Shown here: one piece after another, positions 25,702 to 36,805 of the stretch
Numbering within the stretch: position 1 is the first letter of the stretch
How the letters are laid out: every line of letters starts with the position of its first letter
From: Apostichopus japonicus
Taxonomy: Eukaryota > Echinodermata > Holothuroidea > Aspidochirotida > Stichopodidae
Direction of reading: 5' to 3'
DNA length: 64,000 nucleotides
NCBI RefSeq assembly: GCF_037975245.1
Contig: NC_092567.1
Location: 6,198,714 to 6,262,713, forward strand
Position numbers and translations under genes: made by a program
Notes under the pieces: generated by a model
What the model was told of the DNA's origin: nothing
Databases searched by the model: none
Seen by the model: the letters and a program-made list of their open reading frames with translations, nothing else

Positions 25702-27298
25702 CAGGCGCGTATCCAGGGGGGCATTGGGGGCGCGCCCCCCGGGTAAGGAAAAGAGGAGAGAAAAAAAAGAGAAGAAAAAAGGGAAAAGGAGGGGGAAAAA
25801 GAAAAGGAGGAGAGAAAGGAAGGGAAAAGAAAAAGAAAAAAGAGAGAAAAGGAGAAAGGAGGGAGTAGAAGATAGCCAAGACCTCGGGAAGAGAAAGATG
25901 AACAGTCATAGTTAAAGCGTTGATCCCTATTATATACACAGGGTAGCCAGTGACAGATCAAGGATTACGGAGGGGGTGTGCGCCTTACCCTACCCCTTAC
26001 ACCGACAACTCCATTTTTGACGTTTCCATTTTTCCTCTCTCACTAATGTATCTATATAAATACTATATATGGTCTATCATAACGCGTGTGTGTGTATGGA
26101 CGACTTAAACAATTGTATAAATTGTAGTACAATTGTGCTATATGGAACCAACTGTGGCTGGTCTTGAACTCGACCGAGTCGTCGGGAAACATGACGCATT
26201 TCGGGAAGGGGGCGACCGCCCCCCCCCCCCCCGTGCAAATTTTCTTTATGACATCGCTAGTAATTTCAAAACAGACAATGCTTAGATGCAACTTACAAGG
26301 CCTGGGAAGTGTCATTTCCAGCGATCTGGGAGGCATTTTCGGCCAAAATTTTTCTTGTACGCTTCGCGCCAACTACTCGCAAGTATTCGCTACACGCCTG
26401 TTCGAATTTGTAAAGCAAAGAGCAGATATAACATCATATCAGTGAGCATTGAAATGCATGTTCCACGATGAACAGCCTCAAAAAACTGTTTATGTGTGTA
26501 GTCAAAGGCGTAGGAGCCAAATTGGATTTGGGGCTGTAACGACTTGCCCGAAAAAAGCCGAAATTTTTCGTTCAACTCATCAATGCCAATATCAGCCCCC
26601 GCCTCCTACGGGACCTACGCCTATGTGTGTAGTGTTCGGTTTCGATATACCTGATATCGGAAATATCTGCTATTTTTCATTTCCTTCAACCAAGTTTTAT
26701 AATAGCCATTATAAGAGCTTGCAATATTTCTACACCAAGAAATTAACTGTGTCGGAATTTTAGAAAATTTCCTCACCATTCCTCATCATACTTTCTTCTA
26801 CTCGTGCAATTTTGACCTGTCTATTAGGGGTTCAAGGAGGCTTTTCTATATTGCTTGTCCATAGATTGAATTTTTTGCAACATCATGGGTATGTTTTCAA
26901 GTGATTTTTATTCACGAGAAATGGGAATTTTCAAATTCTCAACAAATAATCGGCTTAAAACCTTCAAAAGTGGGGCTTTCGGATATTGTGGGCCGTGACG
27001 TAGAATCACCTACAAAAGCAATGATCCATAGGACATGCAATCAGGTCGAACATGATGTGTGACTGGTTACAATCTTCAAAAAGGTTATGGATGGAAAAAA
27101 ACTTTTGGGAAATACTTGGTTCTCAGGCAAAAGTGTACATCTGGTTGCTCATTTTCAAGCCCGAGAAGTGCCATTTCCGGTGATCTGGGGGGTATCAAAA
27201 CCAAACATTTTCTTGTACGCTCCGCGTCAACGGATGGTGGCGCTCCGCTTAGATGGTAATTCGCGCCCCCGGGTTAGAAAATCCTGGATACGCGCCTG
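25702..27298. mobile_element. hAT-like non-autonomous element (longer copy)
   Basis: The termini CAGGCGCGTATCCAGG (left) and CCTGGATACGCGCCTG (right) are inverted repeats. CTACC directly flanks both sides, but a full 8-bp duplication is not seen. After the left terminus comes a G-tract and a GA-rich homopurine tract (about 25745-25905), shared with 3406-3869. Two copies of the subterminal block occur, one at about 26298-26390 (partial, next to an end-like GCTACACGCCTG at 26402) and one at about 27158-27256 near the right terminus. The element also contains the MITE at 26503-26625. No transposase frame remains. Confidence 0.8.
26503..26625. mobile_element. 123-bp hAT-type MITE nested in a larger element
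   Basis: The left end CAAAGGCGTAGGAGCC and right end GACCTACGCCTATG are inverted. The perfect 8-bp repeat TGTGTAGT flanks it at 26495-26502 and 26626-26633. A related left end (CATAGGCGTAGGAGCC) followed by the same CTGTAACGACTTGCCCGAA phrase starts at 34097. An 8-bp duplication and CA/TG termini fit hAT elements. Confidence 0.85.
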
Positions 27299-29352
27299 CT
27301 ACCTGCATATTTATGATTCTGCGTCATGTTTTACTTTGTTCAACACTTACTTTTGTTGGGAAAAAGTTTTAATTTCGTACTGCAAAGAATCATATCTTTC
27401 CAATGTGCAATTACGTAGCACCATGCATCTGCCTAACTGCCTAACCTTTGTTCTGTACTTTGGAGACTTGAACAACAATCATAGGCCTACTCGCGAGTGA
27501 AATTTGGCGAGTAGATTTTTAGTCACGGTCGCCAAATAGCGATTACTTTCAATAATGATGAAAATCGTGGATACCTCTAATACTTGGTGTGTGGATTCAT
27601 AACATCGAGACAAGACCCCTATTGTTTTGGAGGTGTGTATAGCCACGTACAGTAGACTGACCTGTGTTATCATGCCATATTGGAATTGTAACAGCTTGTT
27701 CTGGTTATACTTACAAGCAGAAGTCTAGTGCATTGAATTCATCGAAATCTCAGTGCAGTTTGCATTCGGGCTATCTTTGGAAAGGAGGGGTGGGGTGGGC
27801 TCCAAATATGACTTGCGTCCGTTGGGAGGGGTCTAAACGGGAAGAACCCTTTTATTAAAATATAGCCTTTAATAAATAGTTTTCAATGCTGTAGCAATAT
27901 AAATTATTAGTGCAACAATTATTTCCAATATATTGCCTACATGTGTACATTGAGTTGTTGTGTCCGCTATAACCCTTACATTATATATAAGATTAGTGAA
28001 ATATTCGAACGCGCCTGTTTTAACCAGTCACTGGATAGATACAGAAAACTAACGATTGTAAAGAAACGTTTTACATAAGAAGTAGCAGTATTTATGCGTT
28101 AATTATGCTAATTAGATACAAGGAGCATAACCTACTGTATATATTATCTTTCCATTGTCCGGAGTAGTGTTTTACATAGACCTGGGCAATTCAGGTATAA
28201 GGTAGGATGATACTGAGCTCGACTTTAACATATTTATTGGATATTATGCACTATCTGTTACCTGTTATTCCAGATAATTTCATTTCATGCTCGATAAACT
28301 CAAGTGCCCTCTTGTTGTTGTGTGTTTGTAACAAGTGCCTTCATGTCTAAAAAATTGCTATTTGGCTTCAAAATAATGATAATGATATGCAGTTCAAAAG
28401 TACCGGTATAAAGAAAACTTTTGCTGAAAACTTTTGCCTCCCCTCAGTGGTTGTGCCTCAACCTTCCAATAAAACTTTTCTTTTGCGAATCAACGACGAT
28501 GGCATTAGCGTATTCTTAACAAAGTATGACCAGGAAGTCTTACTAATTCCTCGGTATGAAGGGGGTCGGAAATTTTGGACACATGCAGCTCTCTATTGAG
28601 AACATAGTTGAATAGGAAGTTTCGATTGTGTAATGGCTAAGGTCATTATTATCAACTCCACAAAAATGTTATAATTTTGTAGAATTTGATTTAGATCAAT
28701 GACAAAAAAAAACAATGCGTGCAATGTGTTACAATTATGAAGGTTGATATTGAATAAATACTTAAATAACGTTGGTATATCATATAATAGTAACAATTTG
28801 TGTTTAACTTCAACCCGAGATGACAAATTGTTGCGCCCAGTAAAGAGTGTTGCTATGTTCTCTACCCTCTTATCCCTCTACCTTCTATTTCTCCTCCGTT
28901 TTAGTGCAAGATTGTGCAGGTTTGTCATTCCGAAATTACGTTGAAATATGTAATTTGTAGCATCTTAAACTATTCTGAGGTTAAGAAAAAAATTTCAGTT
29001 TTAAGATTCATAATTTCTAGATTTTATATTTTACCACTGCACTCTAACAATCTCAGACATTTTAGTTCTCATTTAAAAGTGACAAGGGTTCACGAAAACG
29101 ATCTATATTATCAATCAATTTACCGAAAATAACATACGATAAAAATCACGTGATCCGGGCGGAAAATGGCAAGCGGTTGTTACAAGGATTTGCTCCGTTT
29201 ACTTAGTTTATTGTGTACAATGTGGTATTTCTACATGTTTGTTGTTTACTTTGTTTATCTTCAATGATTTAGTAAACAATTAACCTGACTAGGAGGACAT
29301 TCCTCTACGTCTTCTACATCTTACACGATGATTATTCTACTTCTCTCCATAG

Positions 29353-29432
29353 GTTTGGTTTTGGCTACACTATGCCAGACACTATTCCGGTTGGATCCAT
29401 TCCATCATCCTTGAAATCAAGAAATGTGAAAG
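29353..29432 (+). CDS. Exon of LRR gene
   Basis: Eighty bases between TTCTCTCCATAG and GTATTG. The first base completes the ATG codon begun in the previous exon. The frame continues FGFGYTMPDTIPVGSIPSS then LKSRNVK and leaves one base. The phase matches both neighbours (two bases before, two needed after). The composition continues the LRR-like pattern begun by SLKELMFGF. The exon is short, so support comes from phase agreement on both sides and not from similarity. Confidence 0.65.
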
Positions 29433-31043
29433 GTATTGTCACAATGACGTCATAATGGACACACTTAATATGTCTTACATTTAATTAAGGCCTTACCAAC
29501 TATGTGAATTTCTTTTGACTTGTTGATTGTTGTTGATTTACATACAAGAGAGTAATGAATCAGCAACACATGATTGTCATTTTATATGAAGGAGACATCC
29601 AGAACAGAGTCTAATTGTGATAGTAAACAGCGAACTGAATAATAGAAATGTAACAACACTTCATATTGCTTGGCTTAGTTGATTTAAGAGATAAATCATA
29701 TTCCTTTCATTTCGCTCCTTCGAGATCACTGCACTATAAGATATTTTTGTGAGAAGCCATCACATCAATTGAGATTTAAATCTCTTTCCAAAAAGTAGTG
29801 GTATCATACACTTTGGGCAACTTAATTACACAGCGACAATGATTGTTTAAGGTTTTGAAGTAATTTGTGCCCCTCGGAGTCTACCAACACCCCCTCCCCC
29901 CACCCGTTAGACTTACACATTTAAACACATCCACACCTGTGGTCGTTCCCCAGGAAAAGGGGAAGTTTAGACTTCAAATCATACCTTGTGAGTCAAAATT
30001 TGACTTATCTGACTTGACATATCTAATATCTAAATCTAAACTCAACATTGTGTTTTAACTATTGAATGCGTGGTGGTAGGTTGCGGGGTGATGGGGAGAC
30101 ACCCCATCACTCCCTTGATCGACGCTTGAAAAGAGTACAATCTACATGTATTGGCGAACATTAACATACATGCATGATTTTGCCTTGAACAAGTATTTAT
30201 AGAAATAATATGTGGGTAATGATATGAGGGAAAGCATTTAACACTATATGTGAATTTTAAAACCATATTATATTTTTTCCATTTATACACTTAGGAAAGT
30301 AAGAGTTATAATACAAAAACGAAGAAAAAAACAGAATCGGTCTGTCTGTAACTCCCTTACGCCTACAGTTCCCCAGATTTGGATCATGTTTGGCTAATAA
30401 AATGAAGCAGCTTCCAGAGGCTTCACCCCCTGCTAACACCCCCGCCCACCGGGGCCTAACACTACTATCCGCTGAAAATTGAGTTCTTCTCATAGATAGA
30501 TTTCCGTGTTTCAAAATTTCTTCAAGAGAAACTATCTTCAAAGGGTGCAGCTTAAGTCCAGCGGATCCCCACCAGCCTGCTTGGAATACATAATAGATTT
30601 TAGATAATTTATTTATTACATCTGTTTTGTTTTTGAGTGCTTTAAACTAAAGTTACGAGAGAATAGAGGATATCACCAAATGTAAAATCTTCAATGGGCT
30701 TCCCCTCCTGAACCAACCAGGGCTTGAAATATATTCCATAGAAAGCCCCTCAACCCCGCTTGAGCTATCAGAAAAGTTCTGTACAATCTTGAAGTTAAGT
30801 TTCTTCCTGACAACCATATTTAAAAATTCTGCAGCTTCCGGGGACTTCGCCACACACCCTTTAATAACATTAAACTATCGAAGAAAAATATCTAATTTAC
30901 GTTTTCGGTCTGTAAATCTGCATACAAAGCGAAAAGTGCGTGAAACAGGCTTTACGCTTATTAATTATTCAAGCCATCAATATACATATTGTGTATCGAT
31001 TCGGTACAGTTTTACATCGGCATTATACACTTAATGATGTAAC

Positions 31044-31074
31044 CAGGGAGTTGTTATGGAATAACAACTCCCTG
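31044..31074. mobile_element. 31-bp hairpin element with flanking direct repeats
   Basis: CAGGGAGTTGTTAT is followed after three bases by its exact complement ATAACAACTCCCTG. The 7-bp repeat ATGTAAC lies directly on both sides (31037-31043 and 31075-31081). A related 28-bp unit occurs at 37643-37670. The size is far below a normal MITE, so it may be a deletion remnant of a larger element or a foldback unit. Confidence 0.6.
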
Positions 31075-32229
31075 ATGTAACGATCTATATTTTATTCCAT
31101 TTACCGCGTGTTATCTGTCGAAGTTTTAACTTAATATTTGAGAAACCACTAATCTTGCAAGTAGTAGTTAAGAGAGGGATTCAGATACAATTCAAGTATA
31201 GTTTTATTCATCGGTCAACGCGTAAATACAAGAACAGATCAGTAAAGTTTGATCTGTATGGTCCACCATCTTGTCTACAGACGTCTAAAAAATTGTAGAC
31301 GCTATATGATTCATTGTAATCGTTTAAGTGAATTAAAACTAACCAATTGCATTACTAGGAAGAACAAGTACAGGCGAGAGGTCGGGTGCAGGAGGGTAGG
31401 TATAAATACTTTACGCCGCGCTTCTTGCTTATGTGCTATTTACTCGTTGGTTGTTATGGTATTTCTTTTTTTTTGGGGGGGGGGGAGTGTGGGTGGGGGT
31501 AGGGGGGTGATTTGACTAAAGAACTACAGTATATGTGAGTCTTGCTTTAATGTTATATACGTCGCTAGTCAAAAACAATGTATTATGTACATACATGGCA
31601 GATCACTATCACACCTTACATTACATCTCCGAAATATACGTTTTCAAGCGATACTCATGTTGTTTTGAACAACTGAATATCATGTTTTGGTGTATAATGA
31701 ATAAAAATGCAAATGCACATGAAATGAAGAAAAACCTTTCATAAAAATACTTGCGCCTGTTTCTTTTACTAAAATACAAGGTTCGCATTAGCCGCGGGAT
31801 TGCGCGATTCACACAATTTGATTTCAAATCCCGCATGTCAAAAGTTGCCAAGACGGAATTTCCCGTAATAAATTTCAGCTCTCAACGTGAATTAAACAAA
31901 CATAACGGCTGTGACCGTGTAGCGATTCATCGCTATAAGCGATCGCGAATGGAATAAACGTTTAGTAAAAGCCGCGATTATTTGTGCTTTGTTCTCCCGT
32001 CTATAATCCATCTTAACATCCCGTAAATTTCCTTCCCAGTTTTTCCTTCTATTTATAAATGAATGAAAAAATATAGCAATTTTGAGAATTCTAATATTTA
32101 CGCATGCACGAACGTATACAGTAGCTATAACTATGAGAGGAAAGCACTTGCTATGACTACCAGAGTTAGCTGCTTGATGACAACAAAGACACGTGTACTT
32201 GAGAAATTATGTTTGCGCAAAATCCCCAC

Positions 32230-33062
32230 AAATAACCGACCACATGGTAGCCTAATATCATAAAGAGTCAACATGGAAATCTAGCCTAACTATCTGTTTA
32301 TTCGCGTAAATTGTGTCGCAGTTAGCTGGCACTAAAATATTCACCGAATACTTTCGTTCTTGCTGCTATCTTTGACCACATGGTAGTCAACCACCAGCCT
32401 AAGTCAATGGGGAAATCTAGCCTAAGCATCTGTTTATTCGCGTAAATTGTGTCGCAGTTAGCTGGCACTAAAATATTCACCGAATACTTTCGTTATTGCT
32501 GCTATCTTTGACCACATGGTAGTCAACCACCAGCCTAAGTCAATGGGGAAATCTAGCCTAAGCATCTGTTTATTCGCGTAAATTGTGTCGCAGTAAGCTG
32601 GCACTAAAATATTCACCGAATACTTTCGTTATTGCTGTTATCTTTGACCACATGGTAGTCAACCACCAGCCTAAGTCAATGGGGAAATCTAGCCTAAGCA
32701 TCTGTTTATTCGCGTAAATTGTGTCGCAGTTAGCTGGCACTAAAATATTCACCGAATACTTTCGTTATTGCTGCTATCTTTGACCACATGGTAGTCAACC
32801 ACCAGCCTAAGTCAATGGGGAAATCTAGCCTAAGCATCTGTTTATTCGCGTAAATTGTGTCGCAGTTAGCTGGCACTAAAATATTCACCGAATACTTTCG
32901 TTATTGCTGCTATCTTTGACCACATGGTAGTCAACCACCAGCCTAGGTCAATGGGGAAATCTAGCTTAATCAAATTTTAAGGCAGATAGTTGGAACTAAA
33001 ATATCCATAGAATACGTTAATTATTACTGTTATTTTCGACCACATGCTAGCCTAACACCACA
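32230..33062. repeat. 136-bp satellite array, about six units
   Basis: The phrase GGAAATCTAGCCTAA recurs at 32275, 32411, 32547, 32683 and 32819, exactly 136 bp apart. A sixth, diverged unit begins at 32955 and a partial unit precedes the first. Middle units are nearly identical while the edge units have diverged, as expected from unequal exchange within the array. Each unit contains TTTATTCGCGTAAATTGTG and ACCACATGGTAGTCAACCAC. No coding potential. Confidence 0.95.
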
Positions 33063-33201
33063 TCGGCTGTTAACCATGGGCGTCAATCATGGGGAGGGGG
33101 GGGGTGCGGGAGACACACCCCACATTTCGATGGGTGGGGGACACACTATCAAATGTCCCCTCACACATTTGGAAAAAGAGTAGTGTCGTGGCTCTATTCG
33201 G

Positions 33202-33690
33202 TTAGCGCTTACACATCTCAGGATTCATATCATCGAATATCAATCAATGTTGCTGAATGGGGAATTCCACCCGGATCTCGTGAGTTGGTATCCTGAGCTC
33301 TCCGACAATCTTAAGCATAGTCTACCTTTCTTTCGAAGCCAGTTCCAGTCGTCGGTTGAAGGTTATAGACAAATATTCAAGTCGATGAATCCAGCGGTAC
33401 GGGCTATGTCTGGTGAAGTCGAAGCTCTCTTGCGGTTGCTCCTCGTCTCCTCCGCCAGTTCGACGGAAGTCGAGAGATCTTAAGTTCTTTGAGGCGTTTG
33501 AAGACATGACTACGGAGCACCATGACTCAAAAGAGGCTGAACCATATGATGGTGTGCCATATATTCACCGGGAACGTCTAGCCCAGTTGAAGCCCGAGGA
33601 GTAGAGAAGTTCGTTGGTTCCTCGGATTACACAGACGCCGCATCTTCGGGCGATTCCAGTAGAAAACTAGTGCGCTCTGTCATTATCATA
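33202..33690 (+). pseudogene. hAT transposase C-terminal dimerisation domain, broken
   Basis: The frame to 33480 reads ALLRLLLVSSASSTEVERS, matching the hAT C-terminal dimerisation region (the L-x-S-x-x-x-S-T-x-x-E-R-S signature). Directly after ERS the frame is lost. A shifted frame gives SLRRLKT, a stop in place of the usual tryptophan, then LRSTMTQKRLN, the expected continuation. Further shifts give the HRERLAQL-like end. At least two frameshifts and one stop make it non-functional. The upstream catalytic DDE-type core and BED zinc finger are absent. Family membership is recognised from motif order; the subfamily is not assigned. Confidence 0.85.
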
Positions 33691-33887
33691 AGAGACATCA
33701 CTTCATAGCTAGAGCCAAAACCTGTACGTATTTGTTGTTTAGTTGTAGATGGTGTTTCAAAGACGGTGCCCGTTCCCTAATATTGGAGAAATGATATAGG
33801 GAGCATATTCCGTGGCAGCGCATCCCATGTTACGTCGTTTTTGAGTGATACCGGAATTTACTCCACAGTGAGAACAATGGGTATACG

Positions 33888-34488
33888 CAGGGACGTCGCT
33901 AGAGGGGGGGGGGGGGGTGGGTGTCTCACCCCCAAACTTGGTAAAACTGACGATAGTTGGATAATTGGAGTGCGACAGTCATATTTACCCCGTTTTCCTT
34001 GGCACTTTGAGAAATTGTATCTCGCGATACATATACTCCACCGTACAAAAGTTCGTATGATTTTAAATACTCCAAAATAAATGTATAATATACCGTCATA
34101 GGCGTAGGAGCCCAATTTGATTTGGAGGGGGGGGGGGGGCTGTAACGACTTGCCCGAAGAATATAAGCAAAATGTTTCGCGCGCATCGCGCGCATTCCAC
34201 ATCTTAATGTGCATATCATATGGGCTAATAAGTTTGTGAAATGAGTGTCAGTGGGTACAAATGTATCGAATAAAGTTCGGAACAAAAGTACAGTCGCAAA
34301 AGATTGGGTGTCTGACTGACACTGACCGTATCGTTGACGAGTAGCGCGAGGTGTGGGGAGGTTGCGGGGGGGGGGGGGGGGTGGGGTACAAGGCAGCAGT
34401 CGGAATTTTCTGGCTTCAAAACCCATCCGTTAGATTTTCAGTAACTACACCCCCCCCCCCCAATCATCAGGCCTTAGCTACGTCACTG
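33888..34488. mobile_element. hAT-like MITE nested in the hAT transposon
   Basis: The left end CAGGGACGTCGCTAGAGG plus a G-tract and the right end CCTTAGCTACGTCACTG form imperfect inverted repeats. Flanks GGTATACG (33880-33887) and GATACACG (34489-34496) agree at 6 of 8 positions. It encloses a further left end at 34097 (CATAGGCGTAGGAGCC). Insertion order: transposon first, this element second, the 34097 copy third or carried along. Confidence 0.7.
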
Positions 34489-35968
34489 GATACACGGTGG
34501 TTACATAGTACGCTCCGACCAGAATTCATCCGATCACCAGATGCAGATCCACCTAGCAACGGAGGTAACTTGCGTGAGGACTCCAAAGAACAACCACTGA
34601 TTAATTTTGATGCCTTCATCACTTTAGCCACCACTCACATGCGACCTTTTTTAAGTCTGACAATACATGCGCATGTGTAAGGTCCTGAAATATAACTAAA
34701 GTGGTTTGTCTTGCCATCCTTGTTTCAAATTTCATAGAAATGTATTCTCGTAAACCTAGCAAAACATTTAAACTGACACAGTCCCATTGGAAGTGTGTCA
34801 CGGGTGGCATTACAAGTCATTGGTGGTCTAACATACTGGCGTATGACGACTTTGGCCAAATTTGCGCTAAGCGGACTATACGAACTCGGATCTGGAATGT
34901 GCCTAATTAGTTAGTTATTTAAATTATTAATAAAAGCGTATGAGGAAATGCACCATTTTGTGGTATGACTCCCAGGACGGCAAGTCGAGAACTCACATGC
35001 AGTAGCGGCGGATAGCTTCCTTCGCCTATATGTCCGTGTACATTTTGGGACATCGTTCCTATAGGCCTATATCTGAGGCCCTGGGGTCATTCCTTGACCG
35101 ACTTGGTGCAATATAATGTGGCCATTTCGAAGTAAATTTATTCACAGATTGTTAGTTGTCATTGGTTCGAACAAATGAGGGGTATTCTATCCTGAAACAT
35201 AGGGCAAAGTGGGGCTGCGGTTCTAGTTTGCCGCATCATGTGTCAAGTTGCACTGGGTTCTCATGTTCATGTCAATTGGAATCACTAATACAAGAAATAA
35301 TCCACCAAAAATTAAGGTCGCATGAACTTTATTGCAGATTTCCTGAGTGACGAATTTGTAATTTTCTCACGAAATCACGCAACTAGATGGCGCTATCCAG
35401 CCTGGTAAGTGCCATCTCCAGCGATATGACAGGTATTGAAATCTGAAATTTTCTTGCTACGCTGCGCGCCAACCGATGGTTGCGCTCCGCTTAGATAGTA
35501 CTTACGGCCGGAATACTCGAATCGATTACGTCCCCCCCCCCCACGTTTTAAATCGGATTGACGCCCCTGCTGTTAACACACACACACACAAATGTGTAGC
35601 CTTGTTTACAACTTTCAATTATCTGGAAATCGGCAATCGTTTGGAATGTATGTGCTATTTTTTGAAGAGGTAATGTAGTATTGTACGCACACAGTAACTG
35701 TTGCGGTTGATTAAAGATTTAAATTTTGACATTTTTGTATAATTTTTGTATAATATTTTCGTTTTCGGTGTTGAGTGATTTTATCCACACAGGAAAAATA
35801 ACCATTACGAATGGCTAAAACTAGAAATAGTAAGCAATAAAAACAGCCATATACACTACAAGAAAGTTATTTCATTAAATTAATCTTTCGTATTCGCGTG
35901 TCTTGATTAATCAAAACATGAAATCATGAGAGCACTCGCGTAGCAGTTACGCGATACCCCCTCAGAAA

Positions 35969-36050
35969 ACGGGTACCCGTTTGTGTGTTTTCGATCCGGG
36001 TACACGAATGTTCGGTCGGGTACCCGAGTATTTTGGTACCCGACTCAGGC
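35969..36050. repeat. Cluster of GGGTACCCG palindromes
   Basis: CGGGTACCCG appears at about 35969 and 36017, with variants CCGGGTACACG near 35996 and TGGTACCCGA near 36034. No coding frame or known element was recognised around them. Confidence 0.5.
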
Positions 36051-36805
36051 CTAGAATGTTCTTACTCATTTAATACAGATATTGCCCAAGAGAAAGTTTT
36101 CTTCCTTCGCTTGGATCAAGTACATGATCATGGATGCAACTATGCTACAGGCTATGGTAGACTCTGATGAAAAGGAATGATCGTGGTTATTCAAATTAGA
36201 TACGTGTTTCTTGAGTTTAATGGAAATGAGCATTTGTCATATCGTCAACAGTATTGTTACTGAATCATAACCGAAAATGTAGGGACTAGCAGTTATAGCA
36301 GTTATAGCAGGAAGGTAGATCTGAACCGGTAAAACGGCTGATTATTAAATAGAGTGCGTACTGCAACTATGATATCTTTGTAAGATCGGCTGCAATAGTC
36401 TAGATTCGCATTCAAATTCCGGAATCAGAAAATGTAAACAAACAGAAACAAAGAGATGTTACAATGGTGTGTTCTATTTCAATTCAACAAATATTGTAAT
36501 TGTACACACTTTCTGCTGATATTTCTGTTTAGTTCGTGTTGTAGTTTTGTCACGGCCTATTGATGTTCTGAAAGACTAACCATGACACAAAACATAATTT
36601 ATATTGATACTATATCTTCATTCATAGTTGTTTACATGTAAGTGTTTTTTGTCTCCATCAACACTTATGTCGATACTATACTTCAATGTAGGTTTCTTGA
36701 AACTTCTTAGAAATTTGGACAGTGTTATTGTTCAATGTTATAATTGTGCATGTCAAGTCATAGTAACACGATGTTAGATTATACTAACCTTCCTCCTACA
36801 TGTAA

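Larger units (their letters stand above)
22197..29352 (+). other. Intron of LRR gene
   Basis: A 7.2-kb intron starting GTAAGT and ending TTCTCTCCATAG. It is mostly AT-rich and featureless. It contains the hAT-like element 25702-27298 with a nested MITE, plus C-tracts at about 23310, 23490 and 23846. No internal splice-bounded frame was convincing. Confidence 0.55.
33075..35569 (+). mobile_element. hAT transposon (decayed, once autonomous type)
   Basis: The left terminus CATGGGCGTCAATC and right terminus GATTGACGCCCCTG are inverted repeats with one mismatch. An exact 8-bp duplication, CTGTTAAC, flanks the element at 33067-33074 and 35570-35577. It carries a broken hAT transposase end (33202-33690), a nested element (33888-34488) and the family's subterminal block at about 35398-35500, 70 bp before the right terminus. 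It inserted directly beside the 136-bp satellite. The body is far shorter than a full hAT transposon and only the C-terminal dimerisation region is visible, so it is an internally deleted and dead copy. Confidence 0.9.

Noticed and set aside
25686-25961. Overlapping frames in the second GA-rich tract
   Set aside because: Same element and same low-complexity cause.
30257-30853. Two minus-strand frames with E/S-rich peptides
   Set aside because: They sit in diverged copies of a non-coding GCTTCC-rich repeat phrase; no motif or splice support.
32275-32954. CRISPR array
   Set aside because: Units are contiguous 136-bp satellite copies with no spacers, in a eukaryotic intron.
33926-34426. 166-codon minus-strand frame with poly-proline runs
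   Set aside because: The prolines come from G-homopolymers inside nested MITEs.
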